A stretch of DNA of 64,000 bases from Cryptomeria japonica (lineage: Eukaryota > Streptophyta > Pinopsida > Cupressales > Cupressaceae). The notes under the pieces were generated by a model, which did not search any database, was not told the DNA's origin, and saw only the letters and a program-made list of their open reading frames with translations. The DNA is taken from the NCBI RefSeq assembly GCF_030272615.1, contig NC_081405.1, positions 570,831,095 to 570,895,094 of the forward strand, given 5' to 3'. Below, piece after piece: positions 34,748 to 46,319 of this stretch. The position numbers and the translations under genes are program-made. The first letter of the stretch is position 1; each line of letters starts with the position of its first letter.

Positions 34748-35685
34748 TGTTATGTGACTATTTCTCCAAAATAAGATAAAGTAATGAAATAACCCCTTTA
34801 GAATGAAAAAGGGAGATAAAAATAAAGGATATTATAATTCCTAGTTCAAAGAAGGCTTAATAAAGAATGTTTTTGAAAAAATCTCTTAAAAGAGAGGAAT
34901 AATTATTATTCTTAAAGGATAATTAAAGGTGACTTTTTTGAAAGGGTGTGATGGTTTGGAAACCACTCCTTAAAAGGTTATATAAGTCATTTATGTGAGA
35001 CTTGGAAGGGGGCATGGAGATCACTCAAGGAAGAATAAGAAGGTGGCTTGGTGGGCTATGGACATGGGAGGAAATATAGGAATACAGAAGGAACCAAGGA
35101 ATGAAGGTTAATGTCATTCATTGGCATGGGCATTGGAGAAGGGGTACACAACATGTGTCCAACTTGGGGTACGGTGTACACTGGGGAGTGTCCTAGCCAG
35201 GGCTGTGTTTATTTCATGCTGTGAAGCCATGCAAGGTTTTGTGTAAGAACCTGTCCTCCTGGAGTGCTTACTTGTCATAAAAGAGCCTAGACCTGTGACT
35301 ATTCCTTTGAATTATAGATAATATAGTTGGTTTTGTGTAAGAACCAGTTTCCTCCATGGGGTGCCATAGCCATAAAGAACCCAAGGCCACTAGAATCTTC
35401 TTGGAGTGAGAATGACTATTCCAAGTACTCAAGATTAAGATAAGTATTGGAAAACCTTGATGCTATAAGATATTGAGAATGCTTTATATATGATTTGCCA
35501 ATATTATGGTTGAATTAAGTAGTTATGTTATTCTATTCATTGTGCTATTAATTTACATTGTAATTATTATCATTTACATATAATTTAACGATATTTACCT
35601 TTAATTAATGAACTTCACATTAAAATTTAATCCATTAATTTCACTGCAAATAATTAATTAAGTCTTGGGAAAAAGTGTCATTTCA
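34748..35685 (+). repeat. 5' LTR of the 6.2-kb element
   Basis: 938 bp, from tgttatgtgac to gtgtcatttca. It ends two bases before the primer-binding site. Confidence 0.9.
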
Positions 35686-36550
35686 TTTGGTATCAGAGAC
35701 TAAACATAAGGTCCAATCCAACATAACAAGTAGATTAATTACATAAATATCAACGAAAAAAAAAAAAAAACAATCAAATTTTGAAAAGATGCATACATTC
35801 ACAAATAAGACTTGCTTAATATTTTCAACATGCTAACTATTTATTTTTTAAATATATTAACTAATAGATACGGATGTACATTCACACACTCTTTATCCTT
35901 CTCTTATACTTTAATTCATCATTCTCTTTTATTATATCCTAAAGCCATACTTCTCTTATACTTTAATTCATTATTTTTTTAATTATATCCTAAAGCAATA
36001 CTATGTGCTGTCGACTTAAATTAGCATCTTACATGGACATCTTTTCTGTCTTAATAATACAGTAATAACTTTAAAAAAAGACAAAAACATATTTATGCTT
36101 GATTCAAAATAGAAGTCTTTGAGATCATGCGGTGTGCAAGCTTTTTTCCTGTAGAGTATTTAAGGGCCATAGCTCACTTGCTTTCTTAATATGATTCTAC
36201 AATTACCAATGCTATTTATTTATGATAATTCTTGACCAGCATATCCATATCGCACCATGGATGAATAGAATACTCATTACATGTGTATTGCTGGTGGGTT
36301 TTTAAAAAACTTTATTCTTTGTTATCTTCTATGTGCCCTTCAAGAGTATTTGAGAGGCCAATTGAATGATTTCTCTTTAAATGGTCAAAACATACATCTG
36401 TCTACATTAAGTTTCTTTCTTCTGTGATTGTTTTGCCATGAATATTTTAAACTTCCTACTTCTACTTCTTATTCAACTAGATAATCGACTAGTTGATGGA
36501 GAGAGCTTTTATTTATTTTGAAAATAAGTGTTCTTTGTACATTGAAACAT
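35686..36550. other. 5' interior of the 6.2-kb element, noncoding
   Basis: Holds the primer-binding site, a long A run near 35755-35770 and a tandem duplication of about 52 bp at 35899-36000 (each ending 'atatcctaaagc'). No open frame with recognisable coding content. Confidence 0.55.
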
Positions 36551-36556
36551 GTGGTT

Positions 36557-36860
36557 TTAGAGAGAAATTTGAGATATTCTATCTGTTTTAGAGCACGTAA
36601 TTTTATGAGTAGCGGACACCATCCTCACCTTGGTTACCTCCAACATACACGACCATTCATCATCCAACCTAGTTTCACTTAGAAAGGCAACATTCTTCAT
36701 TTTGAAGGTTATGATTTTCTGGGACACTTTGTATGGAAAAAGGAGATGCACCGTTTCAAGGGGTCATACTGCAAACAATAAATTGACCCATTTCGGAGAG
36801 ATCTTGTCATCACAAATAACACGTCAAGAACTTAAATTTCTTTGTTTTAATTGATAATTT
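36557..36860. other. Possible captured sequence, unassigned
   Basis: Less AT-rich than its surroundings, with overlapping ORFs on both strands (minus 36751-36557, plus 36630-36854). No motif is recognised. It could belong with the exon-like sequence at 37099-37226. Confidence 0.25.
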
Positions 36861-37098
36861 CGCCCTTTTGTACCCAGATAAATAGCTTATATTTTTTATT
36901 CAGGTGGGCCGCGTGAAGAGTTTAATATGTAATGCATGTCATTTACAAATCGAAAAAGTACCTTTGTCATGAAATCCCCACTGATTCCATAATTTCAGTA
37001 AACCAGGGTATCTAAGAAAATAGATACTAGAGCCCATAGAAGTTCACTCTTAAATTATATAGCATAGATAGCATAGATAACAGAGAGCTCCAACTTAC

Positions 37099-37226
37099 AG
37101 ATTGACTGAAAATGCCCAAAAGCTTTTGCAAAACCAACTTGCAGGTTCTCATTACCCTCTGATAATTCTGTGAAATCCACTGCACTTTTTCCACCTTAGA
37201 CCTCACTTGCATCAGCTCCCCATAGG
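37099..37226 (-). pseudogene. Possible captured host exon, antisense in the LTR element
   Basis: On the minus strand a pyrimidine run of ten T followed by CAG (acceptor, 37239-37227) precedes a 128-base open stretch that encodes 'YGELMQVRSKVEKVQ' and about 27 more residues. It ends TCT|GTAAGT (donor, 37098-37093). Both splice signals are close to consensus. The coding stretch is open in the frame set by the acceptor. Upstream sequence (37396-37240) is also open and could be another exon. I do not recognise the protein. Capture of host gene pieces by non-autonomous LTR elements is well known; a host origin here is inference from the splice-like borders alone. Confidence 0.35.
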
Positions 37227-37399
37227 CTGAAAAAAAAAAGCTCATCGAAGGAAGACATGATTTGTAAATAATCACAAGGTCTAGATAGAGACTCCTTGCA
37301 TGCATAATGAGCAATATAATCCCACCCCATCGACCCTTCTATTCTCCACCATTTTACACTCTTCTCAAATTCCTCTGCAATACTTTTACTAACCACATA

Positions 37400-39972
37400 A
37401 ACAGTACATAAATTTATTAGAAAGGCTTCTAGCTATCGTAATTTTTATGGCTCTTGAAGTGATGTCCACAAGAACGATAGGGCCTAAGAAGTAAACCCAA
37501 TTTCTCCTTAATACAATTTGCAACAGAAAAGTCTGAAATAAATCTCTTCACAAAAATAGATAGATGAGTGAAAAATAAAGCAAAATGAAAAAAATGAAAA
37601 AATGAAAAAAAAAAGAGTTGGGCTTATTGACTGTGTAGTCTCCTCGTGAGGACCTGAGAGAGGCCACTCTGGTAATGAGAGAGTGAAGTAGAGAGGAGAC
37701 TGTTCGCAAGCTTTTGAATGCTGTAGAGGTTGCTGAGAAATATGTATATGTGTTTGTTGTTGCTATTGAAGATGCCATGACCAGCAAAATCAGGAATATT
37801 GCAAGTCTCGTTACACAATTATTCAAGATGATTATCCACATTACTAGATCATTCATTATACCTATTAAATTGTCATAGAAAGCTTTATTTTTAACCATAG
37901 AACCGTAATACCACACTTGTATAGTTGCATAATTTTAAAAAGAAAAAAAGACTTATTTATTACAAGATTCTCAAATAAGAACATTTTAGTGGTATTAAGT
38001 TCATATTTGGGTAGAAATATTTCATCTAAAAAGTGTAGTAATATGCTTATGAAAGAAATGTGTAGATTTGAATTTCTCATCTTATATGAGATTCAAAGAC
38101 CTACATATTTCCTTGTGACTTCATAACTTTTGAGTTAATATATGTGAAGCCTTCATAAGCTTATGTTTGATTGAAGCAATTAGAATCTAAAAGTGGAAGG
38201 TCAAAAGGAGTTGTGTTCAAATAACTAAATTATTGGGTTCTCATTGTGAAAACTTAAGTTTGAGGTCTCGAAGAGAAATTTCTACATTCATATGCATGGT
38301 GTACCAATATTACTATGCTAGACATGTTGATCTTTAGAAGGCAACAACTTTAGGAATGTTGAGTTTAAGGCTTGCCTTGGGTTATTCTTAATCCACAATT
38401 ATTTCAATGGTTGAAGGTAATTTATTTTAGCTTCATACAAGCCTAATTTTGAGTAAGGGAATAAGAGATGATTTCTTTAATCACATTTAGCTCATACTTG
38501 TATTTGGGAAATACCTTTTCATAGAAGCTCCTTGGAATAAGTGTAACTAGTGTATTAGTAATTTTTAGTATGAAATTTATATATCCATAATATTTTCTCA
38601 ATTGTTTTTGTGTCCATTTTGAGCATTTTTGTTATCTTATTATGTTTATTCCATACGAACAATTGTATTTAAGCTACATTGTGAGCCCATAACCCACAGG
38701 TCCGAAGATAAATTTCACATATAGTAAATAAGATTTTAAATGAGAAAACATGGGGACATGCCAGATTTTTATAGGGGGAGAAAAAACATTCTATTCTTAG
38801 ATTTCAAATTTATACTTATACATTTTCACAACAATAATGATGTTGATCCACTTAATTTTTACTTTTTCAAGATGTTTGTCAATTTGAATTCTCACGGTTA
38901 TACTCAAATTATCATCTAGAAATTTACTTGAATAAATCATCATCCTTGAATTTAAAGGTGGTAATAAATTCTTAGTTTTTCTTAAAATGCTTAATATCAC
39001 ATAGTTTGTATTGCTTGTTTCTTGTTTTTGAATGCATATTTTAATTGTTATGGACAAATGGCTAAGGAGGGAAATCACAATTTTCCTATAAAACAACAAT
39101 ATCTAGCCATCATTAGGATGTCTTAGTCACCTTGTTGCATCTCATCTCCTAGTACACGAGTCTATGCAAATCATCATCATTCTAGACAAATCAACTTTCT
39201 AGTTAAAATCTTCATCCTTGGATTAAAATAAAGGAAAGATTAGACCCAATATTTCTCTATGAAGTTATCAATACATGTTAGTAATTTGATATCATTTTCT
39301 TATCATTGAGATTCTTGGAAAGATTAGCATGTTTTATCTTATTGTACTTTGTTATTGGACTTGATCAACCCAATAACTTTGTACATGTTTATTATAAACT
39401 ATTGTATGAAAGATATTTGTGTATTTTTTTCCATTCTATTGTCTTTGATATATGAAAAGAGGATACTCATGTAGTTTGGAATACATGATTATCATCTTGG
39501 AATATATGTTAAATATATAATGATGAGTGACTACATAGTATGGGATATGCATCTCATTCACTAGGTAAATATTATGTCAACATATAGTGATACCTTTAAA
39601 TTTAATGTTAAGTTACATGTTAAACTATCTTTCCCAAAGAAAATAGATTGGATAGCAACACAAAATGATGAAGTTGAAATATATGAGAATAAGCATCATT
39701 AATTTTTGTAATTGTAATTTTTTTTTAATATATACTTCTAATAAATTAGTGTATATATAGCTTTCATGATAATTTTGTTTGGAAAATTGATTCTCTTGAA
39801 ATTATTTGTTAATATAAATAAATAAAGGTGAAAGAAATCTATGAATCAAAAAAAAAAAAAATGTATTTGAGGAAGTATAAATATTTAATCCTAGCATATT
39901 CAACTATTGATTACATGTTTTTTGAGTTGTGGTGTAGAAATATCTCATGCTACTGAGGACAACATCTAAATC
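37400..39972. other. 3' interior of the 6.2-kb element, no gene recognised
   Basis: AT-rich. A plus-strand frame near 37685-37880 is open for about 65 codons without a known motif; several ORFs on the other strand are its shadows. The rest is spacer up to the polypurine tract at 39973. Confidence 0.45.
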
Positions 39973-39985
39973 AGAGGGGGAGAAT

Positions 39986-40924
39986 TGTTATGTGACTATT
40001 TCTCCAAAAGAAGATAAAGTAATGAAATAACCCCTTTAGAATGAAAAAGGGAGATAAAAATAAAGGATATTATAATCCTTGGTTCAAAGAAGGATTAATA
40101 AAGAATGTTTCTGAAAAACTCTCTTAAAAGAGAGGAATAATTATTATTATTAAAGGATAATTAATGGTGACCTTTTTGAAAGGGTGTGATGGTTTGGAAA
40201 CCACTCCTTAAAAGGTTATATAAGTCATTTATGTGAGACTTGGAAGGGGGCATGGAGATCACTCAAGGAAGAATAAGAAGGTGGCTTGGTGGGCTATGGG
40301 CATGGGAGGAAACATAGGAATACAGAAGGAACCAAGGAATGAAGGTTAAGGTCATTGGTTGGCATCGGCTTTGGAGAAGGGGCACACAACTTGTGTTCAA
40401 CTCGGGTTACGGTGTACATTGGGGAGTGTCCTAGCCAGGGCTGTGTTTATTTCATGTTGTGAAGGCATGCAAGGTTCTATGTAAGAACTTGTCCTTCTGG
40501 AGTGCTTGCTTGCCATAAAAGAGCCTAGACCTATGACTATTCCTTTGAAATCTAGATAATATGGTTGGTTTTGTGTAAGAAGTAGTTTCCTCTATGGGGT
40601 GCCATAGCCATAAAAGACCCAAGGCCACTAGAATCTTCTTGGAGTGAGAATGACTATTCCAAGTACTCAAGATTAAGATAAGTATTGGAAAACCTTGATG
40701 CTATAAGATATTGAGAATTCTTTATATAAGATTTGCCAATATTGTGGTTGAATTAAAAATGTTATGTTATTCTATGTATTGTGTTGTTAATTTACTTTGT
40801 AATTATTATCATTTACATATAATTTAATGATATTTACTTTTAATTAATGAACTTCACATTAAAATTTAATCCATTAATTTCGCTGCAAATAATTAATTAA
40901 GTCTTTGAAAAAAGTGTCATTACA
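39986..40924 (+). repeat. 3' LTR of the 6.2-kb element
   Basis: 939 bp, collinear with 34748-35685, with scattered substitutions and few indels. It ends gtgtcattaca before the agaat target duplicate (40925-40929). Confidence 0.9.
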
Positions 40925-40929
40925 AGAAT

Positions 40930-42722
40930 TGCCTCTTCCTTTGCTAGCTTTGTCCCCATCTATGTCAGCTAGTTCTTTGGCCCCCATAGCCTTGTAGTGT
41001 AATTGGTGGCATTGCCAACTAGTGAAATAGTGGTTGTTGGCTAGGAGATGTTGGGATAGCAGTGGCTTAGATCCTATAGTCTTTGGCCACTATCTAATGA
41101 AAGAGAAATCATAAGACCCTAATAGGATGTTTTAAAAATTAAAACTTAATGATTAAATTTGAAAACTTTTGTATTTCACAACCGATTTTAAGCTTGGGTA
41201 CTACAAAAACCTTCTACTACCATTATAGAACTATCTATGCACCATTCCTAGCATAAACTAGTGTTAGTGATTTTTTCATGCTAACATGAGGAGTACAAAA
41301 CTATGCAAACATGTACCTTATTTAATCTTGACTACCAAGTTATTTGATAAATCTTCTTTCTCGGGGTATAAATTTTACCCATAGCATTAAATTTTAACTC
41401 TTGAGAGTTAGTAGAGATCTCTCTTTAATAATTATGTGGTGGTATATGTTTGAATTGCAAATTATCTATTTTTGTTAGTTTTTAGTGCTATTAAATAATG
41501 CATTCTTTTGAAACACTTAATATGTCATAGCTTTTGCATAGGAATTTATTTATTTATTTTGAATATGTGATGGAGATAATTTATAGAATGGTACATAGTG
41601 GATTAGGTGTTTTTTCACTTGGAAAAAGAGACAGAAGATTTGTCTTATTTGATAACTCAAAGGAGATTAAATTTTGAGGTCTTATTATGTGAGCATTAAT
41701 AAGAATTTCAATGTGAAAAGTCTATGGTGTTCATATTTTTATGAGGCACATATGATGGAACATTAAGTTATCTGATTTGGTGCTTCTTAATAAGGTTTAT
41801 AAGTGTTTCCGAATTTTGGACATTCACAGAGATAGGTACACAAGGTGTCTTTTATTTTCAGGGCATGATTGACATGTGTATGCAAATTGGAGTCATCGTG
41901 AGAGAAACAAAGGTCAATTATTGTTTAATAATATTAATAGATGATAAAAACAATATATATTGGAGAAATAGAACAATTGTGTGTAATAAAATAGTTACAC
42001 ATATAACTGTATATAATAGAAATGTAATAATTACATTGAGATTCCTCACTTAGTAAGAACAATTGTAACTCCAAGTTGAAATACCAAGTTCGGAATCCTG
42101 ATCTCCTCAATCATAAACAGTAAATAACTGGAGAACAATCCATATTGACCTCCACACACATAGGACTCCATCATATTGTGTTTTGACCCTTGGAAGGGTA
42201 TAATTCTTTATCTTTGGCTTGTAAAATCAATGGACAAAACTTGATATTGATTTCAACACCAAACCCTTACATGTCTCCAAAATATCAAACTTCACAATAT
42301 ATAAATTCTTTAAATATATCAGAATGATCAATGAAAACAAGAAAATAAAACAAGAAAATAAAGCTAAAAATTATTCACATGCAACACCTCATCTGAAAGT
42401 GAGAAGGTAGCTTGAGATGATGGAAATTATTCAAATCTCTGATTCTACCAGCCTCCAAAAGTGAAGACTCATAGTACTAATACACTATTAGGATGAAAAA
42501 AAGAATCATTAACAAAAGCTTCATAGTATTATAAATCCTTGCCCTACATTTAGATTAAGTTACCTTCATTTGATTTATCTTTGATTTTTCCTTTAAGAAG
42601 ATCATTGGTTTGAATTCTATAAAATAATATTATGTGACCCTTTATCTTATAGTAAAAACATGCATTTTTTCTTATGTTTTTACTTGACTATTTATTATCC
42701 TTTGTGAATATAGTTCTTTCTC
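40930..42722. other. Spacer X end, empty Copia site and Y segment, tandem copy 3
   Basis: Resumes spacer X at 'tgcctcttcc'. At 41185-41189 the word atttt stands where copies 1 and 2 carry the Copia-like element between atctg and atttg, so this is an empty site. From 41190 it follows the Y segment. The plus ORF at 41865-42053 is a shortened counterpart of 9097-9378. No recognisable gene. Confidence 0.65.
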
Positions 42723-43043
42723 TTATTGAGAATAATCTTCTATATCTTCTTTTGTCCTTTTTATTCTACTAGAAGTGTTAAAATCATATTTTGTAAAGTT
42801 TGTGAAGTTATTTTTATTGCATTTTGAAGACAAGTTGTTTAACAAGATACTTTTAGCATCGTTATCATCTTCTAGAGCCTTAACTTCTTCTAGATACCTA
42901 ATGAGAAGACTCAAATTAATTATATGATTTGATATTGTAATTTCATCTTCTATTTTGAACCTAAACAATGGTAGTTTTAGGGAAAATGTTGCATTAACTA
43001 CTTTTTCTCCAAATATTTTGTTCATGGACAAATATCTACTCAT
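42723..43043 (-). pseudogene. Copia gag remnant, tandem copy 3
   Basis: A 106-codon frame collinear with those at 9754-10074 and 20013-20333. Replacements are scattered (for example YSSRIKR for YSRIKR type changes near the C-terminus, EDYSQ for EDDPQ). The frame is open in all three copies, but it is only about 320 bases and the copies are young, so openness is weak evidence for selection. Confidence 0.5.
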
Positions 43044-43340
43044 GACTTTTCCGAATCTATATGATATAGTTTAGAGTGATAATTAAGAAAGACCAATAAT
43101 AAACTTGGTTTTATCATCTCTACTATTCGAATCCAATAGCTTATTTTCATTTATAGGCTCCGTTTCCTTTCCACTTACTATTTCCCATAATATTTTATTC
43201 GTTAGTTTCTTTTGTATTTTAAGTCATCATACATGGAAATTGAATCCATAATATTTGTCTAATGGAATCTCCATAAAATAAATACAATTTTTATCACTCC
43301 AAAAAAAATTCTTATGAAGAAACTACACAAATCTCTAATA

Positions 43341-44094
43341 TTATTTACTATTAAATAGCCTCAAGTACTCTTACAACCAAGAAAAAATACTAGCATATGA
43401 TCTTTGACAACCTCACTGCTTTGATACACCTCACTATCATTGTGTAGCTATAAAAAATGTTGTCAAATACTCTCTCCTAAATCTTTCATTCACTATTGTA
43501 CTATGCCACCATGAGGTAGACCTATTATAGCCATTCTACTTTAAAATTTCTAGTATCTCGATGGAATGAACCAATAAAATAGCATGTTGGAAAGAAACAT
43601 ATGTATTTGAACACAACATCAAGTTTTAATATAACTATTGCTTCCAAACTCTTTTCACCAATCGTGAACCTTAAAAAAATTATAAGAGAATTTGAAATAT
43701 TTAGTTCAACCGAGTAAACAAAGTAATAAAACAAACCAAATTTTGTTGTTAGAAAATCTTATAACCAACTCTTCCATTGATTAATATTCATCACACGAGA
43801 CACAAACATTCTTTAGCAATGAATGTGATTTTACATGGCCTTCTTTGTCCTCAAATGTCTTAATAATCCTTCACATAGGTATGTTAAAATAGTGCCTTTT
43901 GTATGTTCTAAATACTCGTTGTTTGTATTTTTCAATGCATTTTAGCATCTCACTATCATTTTTAATGTCATTCTTTAATTTTTTTGGCCATAATATTTAA
44001 TGGTAACCTTCCTTATTGGTTGTCTTGAAGAAGCATTGTCTTTCATGGTACTTGTGTTCCTTTGAGTTTGGCTTGAAGAGTCTCCTATAGCATA
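43341..44094. other. 0.75-kb insertion specific to tandem copy 3
   Basis: In copies 1 and 2 'aatctctaatat' is followed directly by 'gaaccttctc'; here about 755 bp lie between them. The ends do not form evident inverted repeats. A short 'atat' repeats at both borders and could be a 4-bp target duplicate or coincidence. A minus-strand 69-codon ORF (43734-43525) has no recognisable domain. Confidence 0.5.
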
Positions 44095-44205
44095 TGAACC
44101 TTCTCTATTTAATGGAATTGCTTAGATAGTTATCTCAAGTCATAACTAACTCTTGAGGGGTTCATAACTGCACTGAGACTGCTAGAGCTACTTCAAAATC
44201 CATCC

Positions 44206-44306
44206 ACATTATTAGGCCTTGAAGTGATGTTTACATTATTCATGTTTATAGGGAATCTGCTTAAGCATCTTTCTTCAAAGCCAAAATAAGTGAAACAAAG
44301 AATCTC
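44206..44306 (+). other. 5' flank of the pyrophosphatase exon
   Basis: Sequence between the right end of tandem copy 3 and the ATG at 44307. It may be part of the 5' UTR or an intron end; no clear acceptor is seen. Confidence 0.3.
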
Positions 44307-44463
44307 ATGTCACAGGATTCAACCATGACTACCCCCAGTAGCAATGCTAGAGGAAACGAAACAAAGGATTCACAGCATCCACATCTAGCTTTGAATGAAA
44401 TAATTCTTTCATCCATGTCTCAGAGGTCTATTGTTGCACATCCTTGGAATCATCTTGAGATTG
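44307..44463 (+). pseudogene. Soluble inorganic pyrophosphatase, N-terminal exon fragment
   Basis: 52 codons ending 'LNEIILSSMSQRSIVAHPWNHLEIG'. Plant cytosolic family I pyrophosphatases (PPi to two Pi) carry the very similar block [23 protein letters not shown] near the N-terminus. The match ends inside the codon for that glycine at G|GTAAGG, a good donor. Differences from the family block (Q for the first R, I for V, N for H, H for D) are more than usual for this conserved region. The next exon, with the EISKGSKVKYE active-site stretch, is not found in the following kilobases. The piece is therefore likely a pseudogene or a captured exon; a real gene with a very long intron interrupted by the retroelement to the right is the alternative. 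Confidence 0.7.
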
Positions 44464-45290
44464 GTAAGGTCCATCTTCATTTTGCTCATTTCTGTTTATA
44501 CGAACATCTAATTAATACTCTAGCTCAGATATTTGCACATTAAGATGTTTTCATATACAGTCTTATTTTAGTAGCATTCAATTATAGGGTGATGTTGGAT
44601 GGTGTCGATAATGTCATAGTTGTGTATGCTAATGATAATTCAATGTTTTCCTACTATAATTCATATGTATGATTAAGTTGAAGGCTGAGAGTATTTACAT
44701 TGCATGTGCACCATTATCTTCTAATGGTAAACACTTTGGTTTCCAAAAAACAACTTTTATTGTAAATATGTATGGGATTCCTAGAATATAACTCCCTTTT
44801 GTTATCCCCTAATTTCCAATAATTGCTTGGTTTAAAAAAATATGGGTGTTCGTTGTCTTGTGTTATCTTCATGTATTCTTTTTAGACCAGCAAGGAAGTG
44901 CATTTTAATGTTGTTTCTCATGTACCTGTAAGATAGGAATTATTGGTAATTCATAGTTTTGCTTTGTTTTTATATTTGGATACATCATTTTAACCCCTTT
45001 ACGTTGAACACCTGGATGCATTGTGTAAGTAAATATTGCATTGTGTAACTTCATTCTTTATTTCTTTACTCTTTGGGGTTGTATGCCTTGCTCCTATTAA
45101 AATTCTTTGGCAAATGTTATTCTTGAACAAATGATTGTGTAAATAAATCTACTGTAAAATATCCTCCACAAACATGTTGGTTTTGGCTAAAGAACCTTCC
45201 CATCATTCAATGTTTAAGTTGTTACCATATCCTAGTGGTAGCCATAGTCATTTGCATATTTCTTGACTTAATACTGAAGAAACCTTCCCA
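44464..45290. other. Possible intron or spacer after the pyrophosphatase exon
   Basis: AT-rich, with no second pyrophosphatase exon and no recognisable domain. Confidence 0.4.
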
Positions 45291-45294
45291 TCAT

Positions 45295-45735
45295 TCTTTC
45301 ATCGGATGAGCAGTCATGACCATCGTCAGAAGTTCCATCCAGGAAACATCCAACATCCACCCAGGAAACATCCGACAAGGTTGCTATATGCCTGATGGAA
45401 TTCTCTCACTAGATGAGTGGTCATGGCCACCATTGTAAGAATCCTGGGTGCCATCAGAATTCTAAAGCCAATCAATGAAACACCCAACGAGGATGTTGTA
45501 TGTCCGATAACATTATCTCTTCGGACGGGTGTTGGAACTCCGATGTCTAGCTAGGAAACATTCGATGAGAATGTTGTATGCCCAATGTCATTCTCTCGCT
45601 GGATGAGCAGCCATGGCTATCATCAGAAGAGTCTCAGGTGCCATCGGAATTTGTTGTATGACCGATGATATTCTCTCGCCAGATGAGCAATCATGGTCGC
45701 CACCAGAAGAGTCTCGGGTGCTGTTAGAATGTTCA
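45295..45735. repeat. Degenerate repeat of about 75 bp, four copies
   Basis: Similar units begin near 45297 (partial), 45388, 45577 and 45657. Each contains a form of 'attctctcgctggatgagc', then 'catggccaccatcagaag', then 'gggtgccatcggaatt'. Linkers with 'ggaaacatccgacgagg' separate some units. The spacing is uneven (about 80-190 bp). No coding potential is evident. Confidence 0.65.
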
Positions 45736-45759
45736 ACTACAAGTTTTCGAAGGGTGCAT

Positions 45760-46295
45760 TTATCGGCTGTCCGATGAATAATAGTTGGAATTTTGATGAA
45801 CGACCGTCGAAATTGAGCCCCAAATGTACTAGTGTAATATGTCGGCTATGGTGGCTAGATTGGAGAAAATTCACAATGAAAGGAGATCTGTGGATCTCTA
45901 GATCGATGCTAGGGTCTCTAGCTCCAAGGATATCCCTCGCTCAATGAGGAGGACCAGATAAATAATGAAGGTTGTGGAGGCTTCTATGCCTCAAGAACTT
46001 CTTGACCTCAAGTAAGCTACAAAGACCATGTTAATGCTGGAGAAAGAGGCTATTGATAGTCTCAATATTTTCATGTAGCTGGGTTGTTGTTTTTGTTGTT
46101 TTTTTGTCAGCACCTCATAGGTTTTTTGTTGTCTTTTCTTCTGGCTGTTGTGTTTTTCTTGTCCTAATCTCTTGCAACCCATTCTATTTTGTTGTTGTTA
46201 ATATTGGTCTAGATACTCTATTTTTATATCTTTGGAAATGATGTATGGGGTTTAAGGTCCCCTCAAAACCTATTTTTGCTTAATAAAAAACATAG
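45760..46295 (+). mobile_element. Probable LINE 3' end with poly(A)
   Basis: A coding-like piece (about 45930-46080) runs into a T/G-rich 3' region and a 'ggggtttaaggtcccctcaaaacc' type tail, then AATAAAAAA at about 46283. This layout is common at 3' ends of plant L1-type LINEs. No ORF is intact. Identification rests on layout only. Confidence 0.35.
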
Positions 46296-46319
46296 AGCCC
46301 CCAATACAATTCACTCTAT

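Larger units (their letters stand above)
34748..40924 (+). mobile_element. Complete Copia-type LTR retrotransposon without pol
   Basis: 6,177 bp. LTRs are 34748-35685 and 39986-40924, both TG...CA, with 5-bp target duplicates agaat outside. The primer-binding site TGGTATCAGAGAC (35688-35700) follows the 5' LTR after two bases, which is initiator-Met type. The polypurine tract AGAGGGGGAGAAT (39973-39985) abuts the 3' LTR. The 4.3-kb interior contains no gag, protease, integrase or RT that I can recognise on either strand, so this is a large non-autonomous derivative. The first 150 bases of the two LTRs differ at about seven positions by eye, so the insertion is not very recent. It sits inside tandem copy 3 only. 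Confidence 0.9.
33490..44205. repeat. Large tandem segment, copy 3 (interrupted, right-truncated)
   Basis: Helicase remnant (33534-34145), spacer X (34150-34747, resuming 40925-41184), empty Copia site (41185-41189), and Y with gag remnant (41190-43340 and 44095-44205). A 6.2-kb LTR element splits X and a 0.75-kb insert splits Y. Similarity ends near 44205, so the RING gene and W segment are absent here. Confidence 0.8.
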
